Positions 43,948 through 54,167 of a stretch of DNA of 63,676 bases are shown here, piece after piece (within the stretch, counting starts at the first letter, position 1; each line of letters begins with the position of its first letter). A program made the position numbers and the translations under genes. This DNA is from an uncultured Lachnobacterium sp. (GTDB lineage: Bacteria > Bacillota > Clostridia > Lachnospirales > Lachnospiraceae), in contig CALAST010000036.1 of assembly GCA_937889225.1 (NCBI GenBank), positions 1-63,676 of the forward strand, written 5' to 3'. The notes under the pieces are model-generated. The model ran no database searches and was not told the DNA's origin. It saw only the letters and a list, made by a program, of their open reading frames with translations.

Positions 43948-45480
43948 TTATACTACTTTACCGTTTTTAACTGTATACACCTTACCATTATGTGTTACTT
44001 TACCGGAATAACTTGTATCAAGCTTTCCTTTTTTCATATACCATGTACCATATGAATTCGTTGCAAGACCTGTATAAGTCTTATCTAACTTGCCATTTTT
44101 CATATACCACCAACCATATTGGTTCTTTGCCATCCCTATATAGCTTGTGTCAAGTTTTCCATTCTTCATATACCACCAGCCGTACTCATTTTTCGCCATT
44201 CCTGTATAGCTTGTGTCAAGTTTTCCGTTCTTCATATACCACCAGCCATACTGGTTCTTTGCCATTCCCGTATAGGTCGTGTCAAGTTTTCCTCTTTTCA
44301 TATACCACCAGCCATACTGGTTCTTTGCCATTCCTGTGTAGGTCGTATCAAGTTTTCCATTCTTTACATACCACCAGCCATACGGATTCTTTGCCATTCC
44401 TGTATAGCTATTATCAATTGTTCCCTTTTTTACATACCACCAACCATATTTATTTTGAACAAGTCCTACATAATCAGTATTCAACTCTCCATTTTCCACA
44501 TACCACCATTTGTTATCCTTTACCAAACCAGTATAAGAAGTCTGGCGAATACCATCTATGTAATAATAAGTTCCATCAAAAAGGTTAAGCATTCCATTTG
44601 CACCATTCATGTTTTCAGCATAGCAATGAACGGTTGCAGTTCTAAAAGCATCATTTCGAATAGAAGCTATCTCAACTTTTTCCCATTGTTTTTCTGTTCC
44701 TGCATAATAAATATCCGTTATATTATTTGATAGAACAAACGCTCCTTCTTCTACCTGTTCCAAACTCTTTGGAAGTTGTACTTTTGTCAATTTTCTACAA
44801 GTACCAAATGCTTCTGTACCTATTATTTCTATGCCTTCTTTCAAGATTACCTGTTCCAAATCCTGACAATAATAAAATCCTTCTACTGTACTTACACTTC
44901 CCGGAATCGTTACTTGACTCAAATTGTCTGAATAAGCAAATGCATAATGTCCTATACTTGTTAATCCCTCTGGAAATACAACTTCTTCCAAACCATCACA
45001 ATCATAAAATGCATACTGTTCAATGCTTGTTAAACTCTTTGATAGTATCAACTCTACCAAATTGTCACAATAAGCAAATGCAGATTCGCCTATGTTTGTT
45101 ACACTATCCGGAAATACCAAATCCATCAAACTATCACAATGATAAAATGCTTTTTCCTCTATTTCTGTTACAGTATTTGGAATAGTTACTGTTACTATTT
45201 TTGTACAATAGTAAAATGCATGTTTTCCTATAGAAGTAATACCATCTGTGATAACAACTTCATGTATTTCAAGATTCTTCCATGGAGCAGCATTTTCTGC
45301 ATAATCCTTCATTGCACCAGTACCTGAAATTGTTAGTGTTTTCGTTGTTTCATTGTAATTCCATGTTGCTTTTACTCCACAACTGCCATCTGCTGCTTTT
45401 GCTGTTGTCTGTGGCAAAAAAAGTATGCTTATTGTTAATATAAGCAATAACATTGACCATCTTGCTTTTTTTCTACTCAT
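43948..45480 (-). CDS. BspA-like leucine-rich repeat surface protein with wall-binding repeats
   Basis: A 510-residue exported protein: signal peptide (MSRKKARWSMLLLILTISIL), CGVKATWNYNETTKTLTISG lead domain, about nine LRR_5 units (70-270), nine wall-binding repeats and the cap KVYTVKNGKVV. Its last 180 or so bases are almost identical to the 3' end of the beta-helix gene at 45617, a sign of gene conversion. It follows that gene after 136 bases that contain a copy of the palindromic repeat. Confidence 0.9.
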   Translation of the reverse strand: MSRKKARWSMLLLILTISILFLPQTTAKAADGSCGVKATWNYNETTKTLTISGTGAMKDYAENAAPWKNLEIHEVVITDGITSIGKHAFYYCTKIVTVTIPNTVTEIEEKAFYHCDSLMDLVFPDSVTNIGESAFAYCDNLVELILSKSLTSIEQYAFYDCDGLEEVVFPEGLTSIGHYAFAYSDNLSQVTIPGSVSTVEGFYYCQDLEQVILKEGIEIIGTEAFGTCRKLTKVQLPKSLEQVEEGAFVLSNNITDIYYAGTEKQWEKVEIASIRNDAFRTATVHCYAENMNGANGMLNLFDGTYYYIDGIRQTSYTGLVKDNKWWYVENGELNTDYVGLVQNKYGWWYVKKGTIDNSYTGMAKNPYGWWYVKNGKLDTTYTGMAKNQYGWWYMKRGKLDTTYTGMAKNQYGWWYMKNGKLDTSYTGMAKNEYGWWYMKNGKLDTSYIGMAKNQYGWWYMKNGKLDKTYTGLATNSYGTWYMKKGKLDTSYSGKVTHNGKVYTVKNGKVV

Positions 45481-45496
45481 AAGTTATTCCCCCTGT

Positions 45497-45572
45497 AAAG
45501 CGAACACTCGAAATGCACATTCGCTACTTTTTCATGAATGCTGACTACTTCGCAGCTTGTCCTGCATTCAAA
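45497..45572. repeat. Palindromic repeat copy, diverged
   Basis: AAAGCGAACACTCGAAATGC, ATTCGCTAC, TTCATGAATGCTGACTACTT, GCAGCTTGTCCTGCATTCAA follow the same order as the copy in truB with about one fifth of bases changed. It lies between two surface protein genes. Confidence 0.65.
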
Positions 45573-45616
45573 CTCATAAATTATTGATTTCTTTCCTATG
45601 TATATATTTTGTATAC

Positions 45617-48600
45617 TTATACTGCTTTTCCATTTTTGACCGTATACACTTTCCCATTATGTGTTACCTTACCGGAATAACTTGTATCAAGCTTTCCCTT
45701 TTTCATATACCATGTGCCATATGAATTTGTTGCAAGACCGGTATAAGTTATATCTAACTTCCCATTCTTCATATACCACCAACCATACTGATTTTTTGCC
45801 ATTCCTGTATAGCTTGTGTCAAGTTTTCCGTTCTTTATATACCACCAACCGTACTGATTTTTTGCCATTCCCGTATAGCTTGTATCAAGTTTTCCATTTT
45901 TCATATACCACCAGCCATACGGATTCTTTGCCATTCCTGTATAGCTTGTATCAAGTTTTCCCTTCTTCATGTACCACCAACCGTACTGGTTTTTTGCCAT
46001 TCCCGTATAGCTTGTATCAAGTTTTCCGTTCTTCACATACCACCAACCGTACTGGTTTTTCGCCATTCCGGTATAAGTCGTGTCAATTGTACCAGCTTTT
46101 ATATACCACCAACCATATAGATTCTTTGCAAGACCGGTATAAGTCGTATCATAAACACCATTGGTTACATACTTCCAATCGGTATATGCTTTCACAAGAC
46201 CATTTGTACAACGAATCGGAAATGCATCTGCACTATAGGTATATGTTCCTTTTTTATCTACTACATTGTCCGTAGCATTCCCGGTAGTATTATTTAAAGC
46301 TGTGATTTCTACCTTTGCTTCATTTTCCGTAACAAAATTATTTTTTATGGAAACATTGGTACTATTGTCCACATAAATACCATGCTGACCATTTTTCGTA
46401 ATTTTATTATTCTCCACCTGAATATCCGAAGAAGTTCCAACTACACTAATTCCCTGTTTGGTATTATCCGTAATTACATTCCAACTTACGGATACATATG
46501 TACTACTTCCATCTACATGTATTCCCTGTTCTTTTGAGTTTTCGATGGTATGGTTTTTAATTACCAATTTATCATCATTGGAATTTATTGAGCCATAAAC
46601 CAAAATACCTCTACCACCAGATTTTTGAATCGTATTTCTATTAAGTGTACCTGTAGATGCATTTACATGAATACCATGACTTTTTGCTTCTGTAATTGTA
46701 TTCATATTAACTTCCGCATCTGTACTATTCAACATCCAAATGCCACGTTCTGTTGGGGCGGTTATTTTGTTAGAGGTCGCTTTGCCTTTTGCATTATTCA
46801 ATAAAATACCATTTGCTGCATCATTTATTGTATTTGCATTTAAAACGGTACTTGTAGTATTGTATACTGCAATACCATTTCCCACATTTTTGTTCAATAT
46901 ACAACTATCTACGCTTATAGCCGAACCGCCATATACATAGATTCCGCTTTCTGCTCCACTTACTGTCACAGTACAATCTTTTACCTCTGTATTTAATGCA
47001 TTATATAAATGAATCCCCTGTTTACCTGAATTAGATACTGTATTACTATTTATAGTAACATCATTACTTTCTTCCACACGAATAGCATGACCTGTAGACT
47101 GTGTTACTTCATTATTTGAAATAATTGTTTTTTGATTATCTGTGTTTTTGGAATCAAAAATATAAATACCATTGTTTCCAATCCCACTAATTACATTTTC
47201 AGAAACACTTCCTACTGCATTATTTAAATAAATACCATTTTCGGTGATAGTTGTGATTTTATTACCTTTTATGTCTATGGAAGACTTCTCTAATGCATAA
47301 ATACCATGACGTACCACATCTTGAATTGTATTATCTGTTACTTCTGCCACTACATTATTTAACAAAATTCCATCTTTTTTAGAATTTGTAACTACATTAT
47401 CCGTCACGGCTACTTTGTTTGATACATTATATAGTGCTATACCAAAATTTCCAGTTTTTGAAATTTCATTTTCTGAAATAGTTCCTATTGCATTATCTGC
47501 ATAAATACCATTATTTACGCTATCTTCCACACGATTCTTTTTCACATCAACATTAGAATTATTAAAAATCGTAATGCCATTTCCAACTGCACTTTCTGCC
47601 TCCGTATCCTCTCCTGTGCTTGCACTATTTGTTCCACCGGAAGCAGAAATGGTATTATCACTTATTTCACCGGTTACCTTGTCTAATGAAATACCATGTA
47701 CACCACCACTTATTGTATTTCCTTTAATATCAAAATCACTACAATTGGTAGCTTTTATTCCGCAAAGATTTACTTGCGAAGTGCTGTTACTACAAACAAT
47801 TTCATTGTCAAAAATGACACCTGAACTGTTTACCGCACGCACTAACTCTCCTGTATTTGTTGCTTCATTTCCAGTTACAGTGACATCAGATTGATTATAG
47901 AGATTAATTGCTGTATATTCCATATCCGTAAATGTATTATTATGAATAACAAGACCTGTACTCTGTATGTCACTATCCGTACTAAAATGATTTCCAATTC
48001 CTGACATCATCCCCGTAAACGTACAATTTTCTACGGTAATATTCTTATTTACAGTTCCATCACATGGATATGCCATAGATTCCGAAGCACCGTCTGCTGA
48101 AATAATATCCAAATGTAAAGCTTCCATTGTTCTTTTTGATAACTCTACATTTACTTCATCACTACCTTCTTCCGGTGCATAGTATTCCTTATATGCATCG
48201 CTCCCTTTTTCACCTTCATACAATACGAATCCTGAAAAATTCACATTTGAAATTACAGAATCGCTTGCACCTGCGATAATAATCATATGTTTCGAACACG
48301 CACTTTTGATGTCAAAATCTTTCAAATTCAACTGATTGCCATGGCAAAAATACATCAATGGTGCTAATACTGTCTTATCCTGAACGTTCCCATTCCATGT
48401 TCCACCGGTAATTGTAATATTAGAAAACTGTTCGTATCCTCCTACATTACTGCTTTCTTCCGGTTTTTCACTTCGAATCATAATATGCTGACCCGCATCT
48501 GCCATACGTATCATTTCAGCATCTTTATCTAATTTCAAAGTTGTATTGGAATAGATGGTTAACGTCTTACTGATATAATACTTTCCTGCCGGAACAACAA

Positions 48601-48805
48601 TTGTTCCACCACCTGCTTCACGAGCTGCATCTAAAGCAGCTTGAATTGCCTGTGTATCATCTTCTGTATCATTTCCATTTGCTGTAAAAGAAATTTCTGC
48701 TGCTTTTGTTTCAATTGGAATAAATAGATTACTTAATATAAAAACTGTTAACACGCAAATTCCTATCTTAAATAATAAGTTAAATATTTTTGTTTGGTTC
48801 TTCAT
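45617..48805 (-). CDS. Secreted right-handed beta-helix protein with wall-binding repeats
   Basis: A 1062-residue exported protein: signal peptide (about 1-37), a pectate-lyase-like start (DDTQAIQAALDAAREAGGGT and IVVPAGKYYISKTLTIYSN), then some 30 short parallel beta-helix coils (about 50-860) of the type IxNNxIxxxxxxGIxxxxxxG seen in NosD/PbH1 proteins, then eight wall-binding repeats and the cap KVYTVKNGKAV. No catalytic acidic cluster can be assigned, so it could be a glycan lyase or a binding protein. GGAG lies 9 bases before the chosen ATG. It follows the DUF6270/GT14 gene by 22 bases and is in the polymer operon. Confidence 0.88.
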   Translation of the reverse strand: MKNQTKIFNLLFKIGICVLTVFILSNLFIPIETKAAEISFTANGNDTEDDTQAIQAALDAAREAGGGTIVVPAGKYYISKTLTIYSNTTLKLDKDAEMIRMADAGQHIMIRSEKPEESSNVGGYEQFSNITITGGTWNGNVQDKTVLAPLMYFCHGNQLNLKDFDIKSACSKHMIIIAGASDSVISNVNFSGFVLYEGEKGSDAYKEYYAPEEGSDEVNVELSKRTMEALHLDIISADGASESMAYPCDGTVNKNITVENCTFTGMMSGIGNHFSTDSDIQSTGLVIHNNTFTDMEYTAINLYNQSDVTVTGNEATNTGELVRAVNSSGVIFDNEIVCSNSTSQVNLCGIKATNCSDFDIKGNTISGGVHGISLDKVTGEISDNTISASGGTNSASTGEDTEAESAVGNGITIFNNSNVDVKKNRVEDSVNNGIYADNAIGTISENEISKTGNFGIALYNVSNKVAVTDNVVTNSKKDGILLNNVVAEVTDNTIQDVVRHGIYALEKSSIDIKGNKITTITENGIYLNNAVGSVSENVISGIGNNGIYIFDSKNTDNQKTIISNNEVTQSTGHAIRVEESNDVTINSNTVSNSGKQGIHLYNALNTEVKDCTVTVSGAESGIYVYGGSAISVDSCILNKNVGNGIAVYNTTSTVLNANTINDAANGILLNNAKGKATSNKITAPTERGIWMLNSTDAEVNMNTITEAKSHGIHVNASTGTLNRNTIQKSGGRGILVYGSINSNDDKLVIKNHTIENSKEQGIHVDGSSTYVSVSWNVITDNTKQGISVVGTSSDIQVENNKITKNGQHGIYVDNSTNVSIKNNFVTENEAKVEITALNNTTGNATDNVVDKKGTYTYSADAFPIRCTNGLVKAYTDWKYVTNGVYDTTYTGLAKNLYGWWYIKAGTIDTTYTGMAKNQYGWWYVKNGKLDTSYTGMAKNQYGWWYMKKGKLDTSYTGMAKNPYGWWYMKNGKLDTSYTGMAKNQYGWWYIKNGKLDTSYTGMAKNQYGWWYMKNGKLDITYTGLATNSYGTWYMKKGKLDTSYSGKVTHNGKVYTVKNGKAV

Positions 48806-48827
48806 CTCCAACAACTCCTTTTAAAAA

Positions 48828-50549
48828 TTACTCTTCTAATGTGTAAGGTGTTTTTATATCTTTTAATAATTCTTGTATCAATTCCTTATTTTTCGAAGAT
48901 ATCTTACGAACAAATAATGTATTGGTATTGGATTTTAACTTTCGATAATCCGAAATTTGCAATTCCATATAATCCTGTTTTGTGAAATCCCATAACCAAT
49001 CATGTTTGCCACCTCTAATTCCACTTACCAGCTTGTCCTTCATAGATGGTGTATTCAACAATATCGTATGAAAGAAAAATTCGGTTCTCAATCGAATAAA
49101 CTTTATATCTTTCATATATTCCGGGTGTGCCTTGCTATAATTCATGCAATATTCATATGCTTCTCTTGTTAAACTACCGCCAATAACACCCTTATACATC
49201 TCTTTAAATTCCCCAATTGTATTTCTTGCTATTCCTACGGATTTTTGATGTCTGATACTTTCATCTGACATTTGCTTCACATTCCTATCGTTTTCATCAC
49301 CATTATAAAAATAATGGTAATACTTATAAGTGTACTCAGCGACTTTTTTCATTTCTGCCCTATTCCCGTCTGCATGGTTGTTTAAAAATGAATTTTGGTT
49401 CGCTGATTTTTCAAAATACTGGTAAATCGCATTAATAGGACGAATTGGCATATCATTGCTTGTTGTATAATGAATATAGGAAACATCAGGGTTATCAAAT
49501 GCCATTTCTGAAATTTCTAACATTGCTAATAGCTCATTGTAACTGCCTTTTGGTGACGGATACTTTGCAAGAACAAAAACATTTGGAACTTTCCGAAGCC
49601 TCAAAATCTGTTCTTCTGTAAAGACATTTCCTATGCTGCCTATATCAATATTAATATAGACTCGGAAGAAATCTTTATATATTTTTGCTTGCAAAAGCAA
49701 CATTGGAAAATCATCCGTTGCCATAATACAAACCGCCTGATTAAAGTATCTTGTCTTTTCCCTGCCACCTAACATATCTGCAATCACAATATCCTGCAAT
49801 TTATGATACTGTCTACGATAAAAATCTACTGCAAAATGATTATGCGAAATATCATAATTATAGTTATTCTTAATTAAAGTATCCGCTACATTATATTCAT
49901 CTACCATAGATAAGCATCTAATATCTGAGATATTCTGCAATATAAATTCTTCATGCCTACGGCGAAGCTCATTTTGACGTTCTACTTTAGAATAATACTC
50001 AAACATAGAGCGTTCTCTAAGCAAAGGGTTGTATAATTCCTGACAAGCTCTTGTCTTTGTAAGAATAAATTTCACATCTGGCAATACTAACCTTACTGCT
50101 TCAAAAAATTTGATGGCATATGTTTTAAATAACTCATAACGTTCCTCTGTTCCAACCGGAATCTCTCTCCCATTCTTTAACTTCTCATAAATAGAAGATG
50201 TTCGAATATAATAGTTTAATGTAATATATGTTTCTTCATCTATTTGTATAATGGGACATATATCTTCCGATGTAACATCAAGCACAATATAATCCGGTTT
50301 CATTTGCTTTATTTTGGTAAGCATATCTTTTTTAAAAATAGATTCTGCAAAATGATTAAAATCCCATTGATATTTTGAAGTTGCTCCTGTTAAATCCATC
50401 TCTAAAGGCTTTGTCATCATACTTACAAATGTATCATGTTGATGCTGATAAACCATTTCAATATTACCATTTGCCAGATTGCCTAAAAGCTTTTCTTTGA
50501 ACATATAGCCGCTATAACATGCCCCTATTACAAAAAATTTCAGTTTCAT
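48828..50549 (-). CDS. DUF6270-like / core-2-I-branching GT14-like fusion protein
   Basis: A 573-residue cytoplasmic protein in two parts. Residues 1-260 start KFFVIGACYSGYMF and contain ISHNHFAVDFY, which fits the SGNH-like DUF6270 family of surface glycan loci. Residues 270-573 look like a GT14 core-2/I-branching transferase: AVCIMATDDFPMLLLQAKIY, RVYINIDIGS, YIHYTTSNDMPIRPINAIYQ and GGSLTREAYEYCMNY. If right, it transfers a sugar branch (often GlcNAc or Xyl) and may also act on an ester or acyl group. Both calls are from remembered patterns and need a profile search. Confidence 0.6.
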   Translation of the reverse strand: MKLKFFVIGACYSGYMFKEKLLGNLANGNIEMVYQHQHDTFVSMMTKPLEMDLTGATSKYQWDFNHFAESIFKKDMLTKIKQMKPDYIVLDVTSEDICPIIQIDEETYITLNYYIRTSSIYEKLKNGREIPVGTEERYELFKTYAIKFFEAVRLVLPDVKFILTKTRACQELYNPLLRERSMFEYYSKVERQNELRRRHEEFILQNISDIRCLSMVDEYNVADTLIKNNYNYDISHNHFAVDFYRRQYHKLQDIVIADMLGGREKTRYFNQAVCIMATDDFPMLLLQAKIYKDFFRVYINIDIGSIGNVFTEEQILRLRKVPNVFVLAKYPSPKGSYNELLAMLEISEMAFDNPDVSYIHYTTSNDMPIRPINAIYQYFEKSANQNSFLNNHADGNRAEMKKVAEYTYKYYHYFYNGDENDRNVKQMSDESIRHQKSVGIARNTIGEFKEMYKGVIGGSLTREAYEYCMNYSKAHPEYMKDIKFIRLRTEFFFHTILLNTPSMKDKLVSGIRGGKHDWLWDFTKQDYMELQISDYRKLKSNTNTLFVRKISSKNKELIQELLKDIKTPYTLEE

Positions 50550-50570
50550 ACTTACTTTTCCTTATTTTAT

Positions 50571-53204
50571 CTAATTTTTTATAAGCTCCTGATACAATGC
50601 TTCCGCACATTCTTCATTCTCAAAAAAGAAATTTTCCATACGTTTTTCAAATATCGGTTCGCTCTTAAATTTATGTTTTATAATATTTATTACTTCATCC
50701 ACAGCATCTTTTGCTTCTAAAACGAGATTACCAAATGCCTTTTCAAACGGAAGATCCAATTCCCTATAATGGTTCATTCCGGACTTAAACTGATCCATAT
50801 CCGGCACAAAGTATAAAATTGGTCTGTTTAAATAAGCAAAGTCAAATACAAAAGATGAAAAATCTGTAATAAACAGCTTATAATCCTCTAAATCTACTGA
50901 TTCAGGAGCCATACGAATTCTATCATTTTCAACCTGGAATAAATTTTTTGCGTCCTTAATAATCGGATGCAATTTAAAGTCAAAATATAAATCATACTTT
51001 TTCAAGGCTTTGTAAAGTCTTTCATCTGTTAAAAACTCTACAAACTTCTTATAATAATCGGAATTCATAATCTTACCTTCTAATACTTCCCATTTTGCTC
51101 CCGATTGTACAACCGTAAGGTACTCTCTCCAAGATGGTGCAAATAAAATTCGATTCTTAGCTTTTTTCTTGCGGTCAATGTAATCATATCTCGCCATTTT
51201 TGTACAAACTAAATCATTTTCTTCGTATCCATAATTTTGCATATAATTTTGTTTTTCAAAATGAGAACTGATTACAATCTTATCTGCTCTGCAACGCTCT
51301 ACATGATTTTTCAATTTTAAATTTGCATGCAACACACCATGCTGTAAATAAGTCGTTTCAAACTTAATAATATCCAAATAATTTGCTTCCTCTGTTTCTG
51401 TACCAAATGGTGAAATTGTAGAGAACCCATAAAATGCAGTTAATACTTTTTCAGCACTAATATACAAAATCTTATGCATAAGTGAAGCAAAACGAACAAG
51501 GTATGGTTTCTGTTCTTCTGTAAATAAATGTTCAATTTCACCTAACTCTCTGGTGTATACATAGTATCTTTTTATTCCGTCTTTATGCTTAAAATCATTG
51601 ACAAACTGATAATATGCATTATCCTTTTCAACTGTATACAAATCACTATACAACCAGACTCGATTCTCTTTTTTATATGCCAATGCCTCTGTACGTAATG
51701 TATATACATTGATATCTTTTTCAAACAGTTTATTTTGTTCTGTTTCAAAGTCATCAATTTCTTCCATTGTCATTTTCTGGATTTTTATAACATTACCATC
51801 TAACGTAAGCTTTACGTCTCCACGTACATAAGATTTTATTTTCTTGCTAAATACTGCTACTGGCATACACCAATATTCTGTATCAAATAACATTCCATCT
51901 AATTCAATATAGAACTTAAAACTTTTTACTTCTTCTGTATTACAATGATAAGAAAATGCATAGAAATTACAGGTTTTCGTTTTAGATTTGTAGTAACTAT
52001 GTACCGATTCAAATACTTCTACATATCTTTTATTTTCAAAATCTTCATTTTCTACTACAATTACCTTTGCTTCTTCCTGCAAATAAGTATAAATTGGTGA
52101 TTTTACAAATGCTAACATTCGTAAATCGTTCCCACTTACACGTATTTTGTGCATAATAAATTCTATTTTGGGACGATTATAAATTCGTTTTTTACCTACA
52201 TAAATGCTTACCCCATTATCTGCTGCCTGTACCATCGGATGTACACTTGGATTAAAGTGAAGCCAATATTGCTTCTCAAAATTATCTAATTGCGGGTGAT
52301 TATAGATGACATCAGCATCTACACGACTTAACAATGCCTTCATTCGATTCATAGCCTTTTCAAATTCTGCCGGACTATAATGATATGGATACAACTTGTC
52401 TTCTTTATGTTTCCATTGTAAATCATTCATGTACATTGCCTGATAATATTTTGGCACTTTTTCTTCAAACTGAGCAAATAATCTCTCAAAATAAGCCAAA
52501 CTTGATTCAAAAATATAATATGCAAAAAAGTAATTAGAAACGATACTTCCATCGTTGCTGCGATTATAACAATATTCTCCCTTATTACAAAAACCAATTT
52601 TTAACTTATTCTTTAAAACATTACTGCAATACTCTTGGTCTTCTAAACGAAATCCCGGTGTTGTATCGAAAAGATGATTATTTTCCATATTTTTTACACA
52701 AATATTCACACGTGTCTGTGAAATATAAGGAAACTTTTCTAAATCATATACCCCTGACTTTTGCATATATTGATAGCGATAATGCACATTCATCTTTTTT
52801 CCAAAGCGATAGGGCTGGTCCAAATATGTAACCAAATCTACTTCATCATAGTGAGCATCAAAGAAATCCGTTACAGATTTTATCGTTTCGGGTGTAAGCA
52901 TATCATCGCTATCGATATACATCATATATTTACCCTGTGCTCTTTGAATACCAAAATTTCGTGTTGCAGATAATCCTTCATTTTCTTTTGTAAATAGCTT
53001 AAACACACTATATTCTTGTGCATACTTTTGACATATTTCCAAACTGTTATCCGTCGAGCCATCATTAATAAGCAAAATTTCCATCTGTTTTTTGTCTATG
53101 GTCTGAGCTAATAAAGAATCTAAACATTCTTCTAAGTATTCCGAAACATTATAAACCGGTACAATCATTGATATTTTATATTTATACTTTTTCATTTTTC
53201 CCAC
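50571..53204 (-). CDS. Fusion of GT2 glycosyltransferase and CDP-polyol phosphotransferase (TagF/TarL-like)
   Basis: An 877-residue paralogue of the 41378 product. GT2 part: ISMIVPVYNVSEYLEECLDS, LINDGSTDNS, DxD in YMMYIDSDDML; then a middle domain; PF04464-type part (about 510-870): TTYLQHGVLHANL, FAPSWREYL, FITDFSSFVFDFAYLNRP. It fits a polymerase that adds sugar and ribitol or glycerol phosphate. It starts 5 bases after the degenerate GT2 gene ends. TarI and TarJ nearby make CDP-ribitol a likely donor. Confidence 0.9.
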   Translation of the reverse strand: MGKMKKYKYKISMIVPVYNVSEYLEECLDSLLAQTIDKKQMEILLINDGSTDNSLEICQKYAQEYSVFKLFTKENEGLSATRNFGIQRAQGKYMMYIDSDDMLTPETIKSVTDFFDAHYDEVDLVTYLDQPYRFGKKMNVHYRYQYMQKSGVYDLEKFPYISQTRVNICVKNMENNHLFDTTPGFRLEDQEYCSNVLKNKLKIGFCNKGEYCYNRSNDGSIVSNYFFAYYIFESSLAYFERLFAQFEEKVPKYYQAMYMNDLQWKHKEDKLYPYHYSPAEFEKAMNRMKALLSRVDADVIYNHPQLDNFEKQYWLHFNPSVHPMVQAADNGVSIYVGKKRIYNRPKIEFIMHKIRVSGNDLRMLAFVKSPIYTYLQEEAKVIVVENEDFENKRYVEVFESVHSYYKSKTKTCNFYAFSYHCNTEEVKSFKFYIELDGMLFDTEYWCMPVAVFSKKIKSYVRGDVKLTLDGNVIKIQKMTMEEIDDFETEQNKLFEKDINVYTLRTEALAYKKENRVWLYSDLYTVEKDNAYYQFVNDFKHKDGIKRYYVYTRELGEIEHLFTEEQKPYLVRFASLMHKILYISAEKVLTAFYGFSTISPFGTETEEANYLDIIKFETTYLQHGVLHANLKLKNHVERCRADKIVISSHFEKQNYMQNYGYEENDLVCTKMARYDYIDRKKKAKNRILFAPSWREYLTVVQSGAKWEVLEGKIMNSDYYKKFVEFLTDERLYKALKKYDLYFDFKLHPIIKDAKNLFQVENDRIRMAPESVDLEDYKLFITDFSSFVFDFAYLNRPILYFVPDMDQFKSGMNHYRELDLPFEKAFGNLVLEAKDAVDEVINIIKHKFKSEPIFEKRMENFFFENEECAEALYQELIKN

Positions 53205-53209
53205 CTGCT

Positions 53210-54148
53210 CTAAAGCTTATATTTCATCCATGCAAAGAATGATTTAATAATCGTTTTTAATCCAAGACTACCATTTCGATATTTACCAATCACATAATTG
53301 ATTAATAATTCTCCCGACATCACTTCCAAAAAAGCCTCTATATCAACACTTTCTTCTTTTTCAGATTCGACTGTTTTTTCCACAATCTTTGGCATTTCTA
53401 TACCCTTTACCATTTCTTCTTTTTTAGAGATTATTTCTGATATAATAAGAAAGGTCTGAGTATCTCCATTCTTTAAATAGGATACTTTATGTTCCACCTC
53501 TTTTTCTTCATAGGAATTTTCTACTGTTTGTTTTATTTTTGTTCCTATACCATCTTTTTTTGAAAAATCAGTACCTATCAATTCAAATACTCGTTTCCAT
53601 GTTTCTATCTCAAATTTCTGTGTCTGTTCCGGACTCAAGATAGCTTTATCTGTTTCATAAACAATTGCACGATTACTTTCTTGTATTCGGTTACATTTTA
53701 CAAGATACTTTGCTATCAATTCCTGTAAACCATACTCGCTATTTTCCTCAATAGAAATATCTTGCAACCAATTTTTCCTAAACAATTTTCCAAACACAGA
53801 TATTTGTGTAAAATATTCCGTATAGTCAACTCCATTAGACACATATACATTAACAGAGGACAAATCAACCCCTTCTTTTACTATATTCACATATAGTTCC
53901 TCAAGTACATTATTTGTCAAAATTGATGTATTACTGCAAAAAAATATGTATTCTCCCTTCGCCTTTTTAATGGCTTCTTTGATTGTGCTTATAACTTTTA
54001 CTTTATATTCTATTTCTTCTCGTTGATTATCCGAAACTAATATAATTTCTATATCCGTATAAGTCTGTCTTTTTATTGAATTTATACATCTCAACAAATA
54101 CTTACGTTCCTTGCAATATGGTATAACGACACTTATTAATGAATCCAC
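53210..54148 (-). CDS. GT2-like protein with a degenerate active site
   Basis: A 312-residue protein whose N-terminal half is clearly GT2-like (LISVVIPYCKERKYLLRCIN, SIKRQTYTDIEIILVSDN) but shortened: where active enzymes have YIFFLDSDD it reads YIFFCSNTSIL, so the metal-binding DxD is lost. The remainder is Glu/Lys-rich and helical, ending GLKTIIKSFFAWMKYKL, an amphipathic, perhaps membrane-touching tail. It may be a scaffold or regulator of the polymer enzymes around it (inference). Spacing of 19 and 5 bases to its neighbours ties it into the operon. Confidence 0.7.
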   Translation of the reverse strand: MDSLISVVIPYCKERKYLLRCINSIKRQTYTDIEIILVSDNQREEIEYKVKVISTIKEAIKKAKGEYIFFCSNTSILTNNVLEELYVNIVKEGVDLSSVNVYVSNGVDYTEYFTQISVFGKLFRKNWLQDISIEENSEYGLQELIAKYLVKCNRIQESNRAIVYETDKAILSPEQTQKFEIETWKRVFELIGTDFSKKDGIGTKIKQTVENSYEEKEVEHKVSYLKNGDTQTFLIISEIISKKEEMVKGIEMPKIVEKTVESEKEESVDIEAFLEVMSGELLINYVIGKYRNGSLGLKTIIKSFFAWMKYKL

Positions 54149-54167
54149 AATTTTTCCTCCAATGTTT

